Origin: Verticillium longisporum
Lineage: Eukaryota > Ascomycota > Sordariomycetes > Glomerellales > Plectosphaerellaceae
DNA length: 64,000 nucleotides
Reading direction: 5' to 3'
Assembly: GCA_019188255.1 (NCBI GenBank)
Contig: JAETXT010000005.1
Location: 3,782,001-3,846,000 of the forward strand
Part shown: one piece after another, positions 32,810 through 43,439 of the stretch
Layout of the letters: each line of letters begins with the position of its first letter
How positions within the stretch are numbered: the stretch's first letter is position 1
Program-made: the position numbers and the translations under genes
Notes under the pieces: generated by a model
Seen by the model: the letters and a program-made list of their open reading frames with translations, nothing else
Databases searched by the model: none
What the model was told of the DNA's origin: nothing

Positions 32810-35149
32810 ATGGTCTCCGACGAACACTACGAGATCTGTCTCCCCATCCTGCAAGATGCCACCCTAGAGGACGAAGACAAGACCGACCGGCTCGAGGACC
32901 TCCTCGTCAAGGAGACCAACCTGAGAGACTCGGCCCTCGAGCACGCCATACTCGACGCCTTGTGGCGATATCGCGACGGAGGTTCCAGCGCTGCCTCACC
33001 GCCTCCCATCCGACAGACCATCCTCCGACGGCCCTCGCCCGCCTCCTGGCGCCACAACAGCAGCACCCCGCTGTCGAGCTCGCCCCGTCTCGGCGTCAGC
33101 CCCCTCGCGCCCCGGGCTTCGTCCCCTCCGGCTTTGGCCGCAACAAGTCGTCCGCCGTCTCGCCCTTCTCCTCGCCGAGACCCTCGCCGAGGCTCGCCTT
33201 TGCCACGCCCGCCATACCCCACAGTCCCAACCTCAACGCCTACGAGTTTGCCAATGACCCGACCCCTTCTGCCGAGACGTTCGGCGACTACCAGACGGAA
33301 AATGTCGAGTGGCTCGTCGCCGACGATGCCGTCAGCGTCACATCGTCCGTCGGCACGTCAAGCGGCCTCAACGCCGCGGCCCCCGAGTTCTCGTCCCTCT
33401 CGTCGCAGCAGAATGACATGTCGCCTTACGATATGCTGCGCTCCATACTGGGACAGTCGCGGACGGATGACGAGATCGAGGCGGCTCTTGCCGTGCACGG
33501 CTATGTCCTGCGTGCCGCCATCGTGGTCATTATGGAGAGCCAGGCGCAAGACGGCTCCTTCCCGAGCCTGCAGGCAGAGGAGACCAAGTCCATCGTCATT
33601 GGCAAGTCCATGGCCACCGAGGCGCGGCCCGCAACCCCGGCCGGCCAGCAAAGGTCGGGCGTCATTTGCAAGTTCTACATGTCCACAGGCCAGTGCCTGC
33701 GGTCCGATTGCCGGTTCAGCCACGACCTCAGCAACCATCTGTGCAAGTACGTGTGGCCTCCTGTGCCATCGCCTGTCACCGCCAAGACTAACCGTGTTCA
33801 CAGGTACTGGGTCATGGGCAACTGCCTCGCAGGGGACACGTGCATCTTCTCACACGATCCGGCCTACCTCATGAACAAGCTCGCGCTCGACGGCGCCAGC
33901 ACGCCTCCCACAAAGCAGGCCAGCATACAAGTATCAGACTACAACTCGTTCCCGCTGCTCCAGCCAGGGACACCCGAACACAGCGCCGGCCAGACCAACG
34001 GCGGCTACCCATTCGTCGGCATCACGCCGCCCCCGGGTCTCAAGCCGTTCCAAGCGGGGGAGAGCCCCAGGTCCCGGTCTCGTCCCGGCAGCCGGCAGCA
34101 GCAACCCCGCGAGGCGGTCGTCATTGCGCCCGCCCTCGACGATGCCGATGCCTTCCCGTCCCTTGGCTCGGCCGCGGCCAAGCAGCCGAAGAAGCACCAC
34201 GGCAAAAGGGGCGGGCACAACCACAAGGAAAACTTTGTCGCGCCTAGTTCGCTGGCGGAAATTGTCAAAATGTCGCCCTCGCCGGCGCCGGCGGTGTTGC
34301 GGCAGGACCTGAAGAAGATTGGGCGCAACGGCAGCTCGACCAATATTCGCAACGGGGAGAACAGCCTGGCGGCTCAGGCGATCCAGAGCCCGAAGCATAT
34401 CCCCTGGCTGGAGACGGGCGAGCGGGCCAACAAGTTGTATCTGAAGGCGCGCCAGGAGGCTATCAAGCACGGCGGCCTCAGGAACAAATTCCTGCAGAGG
34501 TATTTCCAGTCCCCCTCACTTTCTCTTTTCTTTTTGGCGAAGGTCGAGCAGGACAAGAGCCATGACTGACCATGACGACAGCGCTGCGCAGGCATGGAAC
34601 CGGAACGACGCGCGGGCCGCCAAGGCGCTGAGCCTGCGGGGCCAAAGTGAGAACGACCTCATGCGGAAAGCGCATCGCGAGGCGGCGCGGGAGCTGTACG
34701 AAGAGCGCAACAGGGCCCACTCGACGAGTGCCGAGATGTACGTGGACCTGCACGGGCTGCACCCCGAGGAGGCAGTCGAGTACCTGGAGCGAGTGTTGGC
34801 GGAGAACAGCAAGGAGGGGCGTCCCATGTACGCGATCACGGGGACGGGCCACCACAGCAAGAGCGGCAAGGACAAGGTGGGCAAGGCGATCCGCAACTTC
34901 CTCAACGAGTGGCGGTACGCATACCGGGAGTTCTCGGTGCCGGGGGACCGGAACAACATGGGCGGGATCCTGGGCATCGACGCGACGAGCTACGACAAGA
35001 GCCTCGCCAGGTCCGGCGCGGCGAGCCCATCCGAGAGCAGCAGCAAGGAGGAGGTCGACATTCTGAGTCAGGGCGTCGAGATTGGGGATGGCAAGGTGAG
35101 GCTGCTCGTTCGAGACCCTCCCAAGGGGCCGAGCGCAAGACGGTCATGA
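32810..35149 (+). CDS. CUE-like, CCCH zinc-finger and Smr-domain protein, frameshifted
   Basis: Three exons: 32810-33746, 33804-34499 and 34582-35149, giving about 733 aa. The order is a helical N-terminus (SDEHYEICLPILQDA), a low-complexity Ser/Pro region, a CUE/UBA-like helix set near residues 205-245 (MSPYDMLRSILGQSRTDDEI), two tandem CCCH fingers (CKFYMSTGQCLRSDCRFSH and YWVMGNCLAGDTCIFSH) split by intron 1, a disordered region, and a C-terminal Smr domain with DLHGL and TGTGHHSKSG. CCCH plus Smr implies an RNA-binding protein with possible endonuclease activity in mRNA or ribosome quality control. The CUE-like part could bind ubiquitin. Intron 1 is 57 nt and free of stops. One base is missing at 33110-33116 (run CCCCGGG), between the Ser/Pro region and GFVPSGFGRN; restoring it makes the exon lengths sum to whole codons. 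Confidence 0.88.
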
Positions 35150-36006
35150 TGATATGGAGATGAGACCAGGGATTCTGCAGGGGGCTGGCATGAGAAGACG
35201 AGACCCAAGACGAGACCCAAGACGAGACCCAAGACGAGACCCAAGATATTGAAGACGCAAGAAGAAGACGAGGATACAACATAGAGGCATTCACTCTTCC
35301 CCATTGGGTACTGACAAAGTGTGATGCCAATGCATACAGAAGTTTGTCGTGCCGATCAGTCAAAGTCGAAGCAACGCTAGGCCTCGTTGGGGCGTTTATG
35401 GTTCAACGTCTGTGGTTCGACAACGTCAGTGCTGGAACACGGAACACGGGCCATTTGACCACTCTGCACTTCTACCTTGACGCAGTCTTCTTCCCTTGCC
35501 ATTGCACAACACAAACGAGGGCAGATTCTGGCTACGATAGCAAATTGAGTTGCTGTAGCGCCATCTACCCAAGGTATGTATTGACGTTTGGTCGTTGGGG
35601 GCGTGCGGTTCTCGAGCCTCCTGGCGGCACAGCGCCAGTGCTGACCAACCCATGACGACTGCCTAGACCTCGTATCAATTGAACCTCCCCCCCGGTGTAT
35701 CCGACAGCGCAAAACTCCCTCCACGACACTGCATCCTCGCCTTCTCCAATTGCTGTGGAACATGGCCACGAGGTAGCTTTTGTCGCTCACCGAATCCATT
35801 GAAGCTCGACGCTCGACGCTTGCCGCTCGAAGCTCGCTCTTACGACGCAGGGCCGTCGTCAACACCCATCGCTTGCTTGCCTGCTTGCTCGCTTTCTTGC
35901 TCGACTCGGCTCCTCTGAACGACGACCCCTCCGATCATCCCTTGGAAGAACATACTCCCGAACGAACACCCAGCACAACCACACAACATAACCCTCCATC
36001 CCAGCC
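35150..36006. other. intergenic with 12-bp tandem repeat; promoter of TVP38
   Basis: About 0.86 kb. It begins with the CCCH/Smr 3'UTR, which contains the four-copy repeat at 35197-35244. The last 200 bp carry direct-repeat-like CGCTCGACGCTTGCCGCTCG sequence near 35808-35835. No gene seen. Confidence 0.55.
35197..35244 (+). repeat. four perfect copies of a 12-bp tandem repeat
   Basis: The unit GACGAGACCCAA is repeated exactly four times beginning 47 nt after the stop codon of the CCCH/Smr gene, so it is likely within its 3'UTR. Confidence 0.95.
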
Positions 36007-37255
36007 ATGCCCGCCAACGGCAGCGATGCGTGGTCGGCGGCCCAGGCGCTGTCCATATCGCCCGAGCCCGGTCTCGCCTCACCCACGCGGCGCGCCTCGC
36101 CATCTGCCACATCGTCGCCCGACCCTCCTCCGCCCTGGGCTCGCCGGTCCCCGTCCTCGCGGCGGCTCTCGACGACACGCTTTGCCCGCCACCAGCCGCC
36201 GGCGCTGACGCGGGCCCTGCGTGCCGCCCACAAGACGGCCAACAACCTCTGGGTGCTCTACCTGCGGCTGCCGCCGGTGCAGCGGCTCGCGCTGACGCTG
36301 GCGCTCGTCGTCGTCAACGTCCTCCTCCTCCTCTTCGTCATCTACTCGCACGCCATCTTCGCGCGGCTCGCCCCCGTGTCGCACCGCCGGCGCGCCCTGC
36401 CCGGCGGCCGGGCGCTCGCCTGGCGCTCTTCCTTTGCGGCGTGCTTTCCGCCCGTCATCGGCTACGGCACGTCCGTGACGGTCGCCGGCTTCGTCTACGG
36501 CTTCCCGCACGCCTACCCCATCGTCGCGACGGCGACCGTCGCCGGCAGCCTGACGGCCTTTTACGTCGCGCACCGTCTCCAGCGGCTACGTCCACCGCCT
36601 CGTCGGCGCCGACCCGCGCTTCGTCGCCCTCGGCCACGTCCTCCGCAGCGACGGCCTCGGCATGCTGACGGCCGTCCGCTTCTGCCCGCTGCCCTACAGC
36701 GTCTCCAACGGCTTCCTCGCCACCGTGCCCGCCGTGCGGCCCGCCGCCTTCGCCGCCGCCACGGCCCTCGCGAGCCCCAAGCTCCTCGTCCACGTCTTCA
36801 TCGGCTCGCGCCTCGCCCTCATTGCCGAAAAGGGCGACGCCATGACCGCCGCCGACAAGGCCGTCAACTACACCTCCATGGCCCTCGGCGGCCCCGTCGG
36901 CCTCGCCGTCGGCTGGCTCATCTACCACCGCACCATGGCCCGCGCCGCCGAGCTGGCCCTCGAGCAGCACGACCACGCCCACCCGGACCACGATCACCAC
37001 CACCACAGGCGCGGCAGCGACGGCAGCAGCGGCGGCGGCGGCGGCGTCGCCCGCGGCCATGCCGACTTTGACTACGCCGACGTCGAGGCCGGCCTCGTCG
37101 ACCCCGAGGACGTCGCGGCCCTCATGAACGAGGATGACATTAGCCTCTGGGGCAACGAGGAGGATGCGCGGTATCGGGACGAGGACGAGGCCGGGGGCCA
37201 GGAGACGGGTCTTGTGGATGAAGCGCGGCGGTCGAAGAATGGGAGGAGAGAGTAG
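36007..37255 (+). CDS. TVP38: Tvp38/VTT-domain (SNARE-associated, DedA-like) Golgi membrane protein, frameshifted
   Basis: An intronless gene of about 416 codons. A Ser/Pro-rich cytosolic N-terminus of about 90 residues is followed by a transmembrane segment at residues 95-115 and the VTT domain: FPPVIGYGTSVTVAGFVYGF, TATVAGSLTAFY, then RFCPLPYSVSNGFLATVP and further hydrophobic helices. The tail is His-rich (HDHAHPDHDHHHH), Gly-rich and finally acidic. Tvp38 resides in late-Golgi vesicles; related VTT proteins are lipid scramblases. At 36567-36572 the sequence GTCGCGCACC appears to have lost a CG dinucleotide, or gained one base. The next frame supplies the conserved continuation SSGYVHRLVGADPRFVALGH up to the stop at 37255. 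Confidence 0.88.
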
Positions 37256-37749
37256 GCCGTGTTCTTCATTGCGCAGAGTCTACTTTTTTGTTCTTTCTTC
37301 GTCGTTTCATCTTTCGACGAGATCGCTGCTCTCTTGCCGCCGCCGCTGCTGTTGCCGATCATGATGCCAGTAGCGTGTCTGTGGAAGCTGGTTGGCGTTT
37401 TCTGATTAGGGTTTGGGTACCTGTTTTTTTTCTCTCTGGAAAGGTCCTTTACTATAGATGGTGCACACATGGGATGGTACAAACAAAACTTAGACACATC
37501 CCGTCGCGACTGGCTTTGTTTTCATGCGTGTGAATTATTCATCTGAACTGATATGTGGTATCCTATTGTTACGCCGTGAGACCTGCCCGCTCTCGTCCTC
37601 AGCCTCAAATACTTTCCAAGCCATCGTCACGTCATGAGATCAAGAACAAGTACACACGCTCGCGGGTGATTACAGTCTGAATAGGAAACGCTAACCCAAA
37701 ACGCCGGCGCTAAGAAACACAAACGAAGAAACAAAGTAAGAGAAGCAGG
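37256..37749. other. intergenic, tail-to-tail TVP38/orphan
   Basis: 494 bp of convergent 3' flank, T-rich near 37280-37440. No gene seen. Confidence 0.6.
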
Positions 37750-39635
37750 TCATGGCCGCTGCCCCTGGAAGTGCTGCATAAACTGAATGGCTTGTTCCAT
37801 GGGATACCCGATAAACACGGGGCCCGTGAAAACCATCTGCGGCCCACCCGGCTTTAGAGATTCAGCCGAGGGGTTGATAAAGGTCGGTTGCTGAGGTGCG
37901 TACGCTGATTGTGGAACAAAGGTTGGTTGAGGAGGAGCGAAAGTGGTCTTCGGGAGCGATGGCGGTGCTGGCTGTGCCTTGGCTGGTGGTGTGACAGGTC
38001 TCAGAGGGGGCGTCGCAGGTAGCTGTTGCGGCTCAGGGTCCTTGCCCTCATCCGTCTTGGGATATGCTGGTGGAGATGCATCAAGTCCGTTCATGACAGC
38101 GGCGAGCTTGGTGTGATCGAATGGGCACTTGCCCCCAAGAGCCTTGGCTGGGGCCGGGTGACCTGCTGGGGTCGGAAGACCTTGCGATGAAGTTGGCATG
38201 ACGACGGGGGCGGGCGGCGGCGACAACGGCGGCCTGTCCTCGTCTTCAAACCTGTGCGTCTCGTAGACAGGAACGGAGATGCCCCAGGGGCGGCTGGGGG
38301 TCTCGCCGACGCGGACCTCCCTGGGGGGGAGGTCAAAATGACCTTGGCGTTCATCATCCGCGTCGTTCGGCTGCTCCGGAGGCGTAGAGTTGACTTCCTC
38401 GATATCGTCCGTGGCATCCGACGTCACGGCATGCGCCCAATTTTCAACCCTTTCATTCGACGCCTTGTCAATCTCTTCCTGCATTTGCGACGTCGGCAGC
38501 ATGGGCTTGTGGAGCGTGCTAAGACACTGCACCATGCTGACTAGGTTGCCGTACTTGGCGTCAAGCTTGCGAATTTGGTCTTCACTTCTCTGGTAGCGGC
38601 GGACACACACCTCGTGGCTGCGTGGCAGCTCGTGCTTGTGTGTCTCGACGTAGTGGGCAATTTCCTCTGGAGAGTGCTGGTCAAGGTAGCGGATGGGACA
38701 CTTGGCGGCGTTGCCGCTGGACTGGGCCTGCTGCGATGTGGCTTCCTCTAGCATGGCGGCACAGATGGGATCGGCAGAGTGATGAGGGGTTGGTGTCCTG
38801 CAGGCCATGTTCAGCGGAGCCATCATGAACGTGGCCGTTCACCATGTCGGGTTTGGGTGTCGCTGCCGCCGAGAAGGGGCATTGAAGCTGGCCCTTCTTG
38901 CCCTCGATGGTGAAGTCTTGTTCCAGTGCGGTTGACATGGATGTGACTGTCTGCCCGTCGCACGACAAGCTGCCTCTGCTAGATACACTCGTTTTACTCG
39001 GCTCCACAAGGGCTGAAAGCTGTTTGGCGCTTCGGCGACCGTCACGGATGAGCAGCGCAAGCTGGTTGCGCGTGTCAAGATTGTTGCGCCGGGGCAAGGG
39101 TACAGGTTTGGCGTCGTCTACGGGCAGGTCTGACGGGAGCTGGAGCTTGGCCAGAGTCTCTGCAATGTCTGGGGCGTTGGGTGCATATTTGTCTGCTAGG
39201 AACTGGTACTGTCGGCAGGCTGCCGGGGGGCCTTGTGTCAGCATGTCTGTTCGAGGACCGAAGTGGTTCGGAGAAAATCCAAGTGAGAAAAAAGGGAGCA
39301 GGGGTAAACAGGTCAGAAATTGGTAAATTTTTGTCGATCTTCGGTGCAGCTTGCATCTCTTGATCTAGAGCTAAATTTTGTTCATCATGTAGAGGGGATC
39401 GCCTCGCGTGGCCGTGGGGGAATGATGGCATGCTCGGCTGACAAATGAAGAAATGTAGCAGTTGGCTTACCTGTTCGTGGGCGAACCTCAGCTTGTGTTC
39501 CAGGATGGTTTTCCTGTCAGTCAGAGCCTGAACCTCATCGGCAAGAGCATGGGAAGAATCAACCAATGTCTGCGTCAGATTGATATAGTTCATCACATTG
39601 CTGAGGTCGCGTTCAGAGTGCGCGGTGTGAGGCAT
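37750..39635 (-). CDS. uncharacterised protein with repeated Cys-Pro motifs, frameshifted
   Basis: Two exons, 39635-39471 and 39208-37750, give about 540 aa. The 262-nt intron (39209-39470) is chosen because its gtaagc donor and cgacag acceptor join HEQ to YQFLADKYAP in frame. I recognise no named family. The N-terminal part (residues 10-55) is helical with a heptad-like pattern, and KYAPNAPDIAETLAKLQLP and DTRNQLALLIRDGRRSAKQL look structured. Three Cys-Pro segments stand out: CPFSAAAT, CPIRYLDQHSPEE (with a following conserved-looking VCVRRYQRSEDQIRKLDAKYG) and KCPFDHTKLA. The C-terminal 130 residues are Pro/Gln-rich, ending VFIGYPMEQAIQFMQHFQG. The frame changes near 38786-38789 (GGGG run; one extra base or two missing). 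It diverges from the iminopeptidase gene. Confidence 0.72.
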
Positions 39636-40216
39636 GAAGGATGGTGTTGGGAGAAGATGGTGGGTGATGGAGGAAGGGAAGAAGTAGCAGTCAGTCTGTT
39701 GGGTCCTGGTTTGCAGAAGGTGTGGATGCCGAGGGCAGCTTCCTAATTGCACGGATACGCGTCACGTGGGTGACCCACACCATGCACTGCATCACACCAC
39801 CTTCGGCGATACGCACCCCGAGGCCGACCCCTGACGCTCTCACGGCACCTGCGGGTACCTAGGCCTGCTAAGATGCCTGTGTCTACCTACCTACCTAGGT
39901 ACCCTACGTAAGGTAGGTAAGGTAGGTAACATGGTGGGCACCGACCTGGCTCTTTGGGCAGTTGGCAGCCGCTGGCTTCAGAGCTCCACTCATTAACCCC
40001 TCCATGATGCACCACAGCATCTTGAGAAGGAGACAGACAGAGAGCTACTCGAGAGCATCTATCACCACGATTCTCGTTGGAGCCGCATATCCTCATATAT
40101 CTGCCCCTCTGTCATTCCAGTATTCCACCTTCTTCTTGGCGTCTTACTCTCTTCAACGTTGAACCATCGCATTCCCTTCACCCAAATCAGCCAACCAGGC
40201 TGGCACTGCCTGAACA
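39636..40216. promoter_or_regulatory. divergent promoter region with palindromic CCTAGGTACC and TAGG repeats
   Basis: 581 bp between head-to-head genes. At 39854-39929 it contains GGTACCTAGG, three CCTA units leading into CTAGGTACC, then AGGTAGGTAAGGTAGGTA: an imperfect inverted repeat able to fold or bind a dimeric factor. No coding sequence seen. Confidence 0.45.
39883..39929. repeat. inverted CCTA...TAGG microsatellite
   Basis: CTACCTACCTACCTAGGTAC is followed within 12 bp by AAGGTAGGTAAGGTAGGTA. The two arms are near reverse complements around CTAGGTACC, so this tract is palindromic, unlike the one at 318-349. Confidence 0.85.
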
Positions 40217-41712
40217 ATGGCAGGGAAAATCATCAATGCTGCGAAGCTGCTGAGCAGAAGATCCCATATCCTGCCAGGTACATATTCCATCCCGCCATTT
40301 CCACCCCTTGTATCCCACGCCTAGACTAACATCCGCAGACCAACTCCAAGTCTCCGAGCTCTTCTTCGAAGTGCCCGCCGACTACTCGAACCCTCCCGCC
40401 GGCACTCTCAAGCTCTTTGGCCGTAGCGTGACCAAACATGAGCGTCCAATCGTGCCGGTCTCGTCAGCCGATGCCATCAAGGCTGACCAGAAGCCATGGC
40501 TCGTCTATCTCGAAGGCGGTCCTGGCTTCGGCAACCGCGAGCCCCAGGACATGCCCCTGACCCGCCTTGCCTTGACCCGCGGGTATCAAGTCCTGTTCCT
40601 CGACTACCGCGGCGTCGGCTCCAGCACCCCCATATCCGCCGCCTCCGTCAAGCAGAGGGCCGGTACTGATGCTGCCTCCCAGGCTGCCTACCTGCGCCTC
40701 TTTCGCCAGGACAACATCGTGAACGACTGCGAGGCCGTCCGCGCCTGCCTCACGGAAGGCTACCCCGCCGAGAAACGGCCCTGGTCCATCTTCGGCCAGT
40801 CCTTCGGCGGCTTCGTCGCCCTGACTTATCTTTCCCGCTTCCCCCAGGGTCTCCGCGAGGTCTTCCTGACCGGTGGCCTCGCCCCCTCGACAAGACCCCT
40901 TACCAAGTTTATGAGGCCACCTTTGAGCGCGTCACGAGCCGCAACGAGGCCTACTACAAGAAGTATCCCGAGGACGTCCGCGCCGTCCGCGAGATCGCCC
41001 GCCACATCGCTTCGCACGAGGGCGCCTCCGTACCGCTCCCCGCCGGCGGCACCCTCACCATCCCCCGCCTCCTGACTCTCGGTCTCGGCTTCGGCGCCCA
41101 CGGCGGCCTCGACTCGGTCCACGCCCTGATCCTCAAGCTGGCGACCGACCTCGACCAGTTTGGCCACCTCACCCGCACCGCCCTCACCGCCGTCGAATCA
41201 TACAACCCCCTCGACACGAATCCCATCTACGCCATCCTCCACGAGGCCATCTACTGCTACGAGCCCGGCGTTGCCTCCAACTGGGCCGCCCACCGCGTCG
41301 GCAGCCGCCTGGCCCCTACGCCTGGCTCGACAACGCGAAACCCCTCGTGCTCGACGAGTCCGACGACGACAGAGAGCCCCTCTACTTCTCCGGCGAAATG
41401 ATCTTCCCCTTCCATCTCGACACCCACCCCGAGCTGCGTCTGCTCAAACCTGCTGCCGACCTCCTGGCCGCTCACGCTGAGTGGCCCGCATTGTATGATC
41501 TCGACCAGTTGCGCCGCAATGACGTCCCCGTCTACGCTGCCAGCTATGTCGACGACATGTACGTCGACTCGCGGATCGCCCGCGAGACGGCTGCCGCCGC
41601 TCGCGGGGGCAAGGTCTTCGAGACGAACACCATGTACCACAACGCATTGCGGGCCAAGACGGGCGAGGTCCTCGGGGAGCTGTTCAAGTTGCGGGACAAC
41701 ACGATCGATTAA
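40217..41712 (+). CDS. proline iminopeptidase-like alpha/beta hydrolase (peptidase S33), two frameshifts
   Basis: Exon 1 (40217-40277) encodes MAGKIINAAKLLSRRSHILP; a 61-nt intron follows and exon 2 is 40339-41712. The product is 478 aa once two bases are restored. The oxyanion motif EGGPGFGNREPQDMP, the DYRGVGSST turn and the nucleophile elbow GQSFGG are in the first frame. A base is missing in CCCCC at 40882-40886; the second frame then gives KTPYQVYEATFERV through SNWAAHRVGS. A second base is missing at 41310-41316 (GG before CCCC); the third frame gives GPYAWLDNAKPLV to the stop. The likely acid and base are the Asp in YVDDMYVD and the His in MYHNALRAKT. The family removes N-terminal proline from peptides. 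The N-terminus is basic and amphipathic, so mitochondrial location is possible. Confidence 0.9.
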
Positions 41713-42004
41713 GTGAGTTTGAGCGCATAGTGTTCATGGCAAGCGTGTGTGTTTTTATTTCGTGGAGAGAGAAGAAAAGCGATATAGTAGAAAGACGATC
41801 GGTGACACGAAGACAGTGAACCAACCCACAATGGCTGGCTCCATGATAATCGCAATCGTCATAATTGAGCCAGCTACCCCATTGCCAACGCCTGCTGATC
41901 GACCGAACCTATAATCATACGTGTCTGCATCCGCGGATTCTAAAGAAAGCATACGAGTCGACGAGTGCCAGTCCAGCTTTCACTACCATACTGCCTAGCT
42001 CCCA

Positions 42005-43439
42005 CTAGTCCCATATCGCCGGCCCAGGATGGACTCTGCCATAGGGATACACAACTGTTGGTCCTCCAAACGGCGGAGGGGGCGGCCCCGGTGGCGGCGC
42101 AACCTCCATGCTCGGCAGGCTCTGGCCCCCAATGTCTTCCTCCCTCCGCAGGGCCGCTTCCCTGAGTACCAACGCAGCGACGTCCGGATGGCCGATGAGG
42201 AACTCGCTCGTTTCCTGCGGCGCCCTCTGCCAGAGGAGCGGCTGCAAGAAACCGATTCGCGCAAAGACCATCTTGAGCAGCAGGTCTGACTCGGGAACTC
42301 CAGCATACAGCGCGGCGCAGAGACGCAAGACCTCGGGCGTTGCGGCGTGGCCGCCGGCCGGTTTCGAGCATGTCGACGCAGCGGCGACGGATGGCAGCCT
42401 TGAAGTCGTTCATCAGAAATTTATTGGCGCAGATGTATACCTCAATGCTCAGTGCGTACGTTTGGAACCACGTGCGCATGTCCTCGCCATGGATGCGGCC
42501 CTGCGCCTTGTTTGTCGCTTCAATGCCATCGCCAGCTGCTGCAGCCGCAGGGTTGGAACCGCGCCGAGCGCTTCCTCGGGCAGGGCCATCAGCGTTTGCT
42601 GCATGAGGGGTCGAGCCTGGAGGTGTAGGGATGAGATGACGGTTCCGTCGGCGGCGTCGGTGTGGCTGGGGTACGGGAGGGCCGGGCATCATCGGTGGCG
42701 GAGGCGGCATCATGTGAGGGGGCATAGGGCGCGCACGACTGACACCACAGTTCCAGCATGGCGGTCCTGCTGGGGTGATGCATCGGGGACATCGACAGCC
42801 CGGGCGATGTGTTTCGGGGTGCTTCTGCTGTGCGTGCTCCCACTGCCTCTCTTGGCGGCGTTGTCGTCGCTGCGCCAGACGACGGCTTCGAGCAGCACTG
42901 TTCTCACTGGCAGCGCTTTCTTCCGAATCAGATGTGCTCGAGGGGTCCTCATACCCACGGACCCCATCATCTCTCTCCTTACCCCCTCCTGTCTCTGATC
43001 GCAACACCGAAGCGACAGCCTGGATGGGCACGAAGGTTTGCTGATACAGGAACGCGACGACGAAATGAAAGATGGCAGGGTCTTCTTCGGGAAGATCCAT
43101 CGACTGTGCGTCAGCTTCTCGGAAGCTTCCACACAATGCCTTCCTGAAATACTCGCTCGTGAGCAAGACATCTTTGTGGACATGGAATATCTCAATGTCG
43201 GGCGCCTGGCCGACCCGAAGCGGAATGATGGGTGAGTTATAGCGCCCATCCGAAGACGACAGCCAGAAGTCCTCGCGCAAGTTCGGTGCATCTTTTGCCT
43301 TCTTTTCATTGTGCGCGTGCTCGAGAACAACGACATCTGGCGTCGTACTTGTGGGCGCCCTCATTGTATCGTCTAGCGTCCGCTCTGCGCTGGCACCGGC
43401 GCTGCTTCCTTCGCCGTTGCCGTTTGGCTGGCTCGACAT
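42005..43439 (-). CDS. BTB/POZ-domain protein with Cys-rich Pro-rich insertion, frameshifted
   Basis: A single-exon gene of about 477 aa, start at 43439 (MSSQPNGNGEG) or 18 nt upstream at 43457. The BTB/POZ fold covers about residues 55-130 (IEIFHVHKDVLLTSEYFRKAL, quoted by position near 43130-43195). An Arg/Gln-rich stretch follows (RRLAQRRQRRQERQWEH), then a small possible zinc-binding cluster (CRCPRCITPAGPPCWNCG), a Pro-rich segment, and a BACK-like helical region (LSIEVYICANKFLMNDFKAA, LCAALYAGVPESDLLLKM). The C-terminus is Pro-rich. BTB proteins dimerise and often bridge Cullin-3; no second functional domain is recognised. Near 42358-42362 one extra base seems present; removing it yields ETAGGHAATPEVLRLC and joins the two frames. 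Confidence 0.83.

Noticed and set aside
36455..37060. 201-aa minus-strand frame opposite TVP38
   Set aside because: Antisense shadow with repetitive Ala/Val/Gly/Glu composition.
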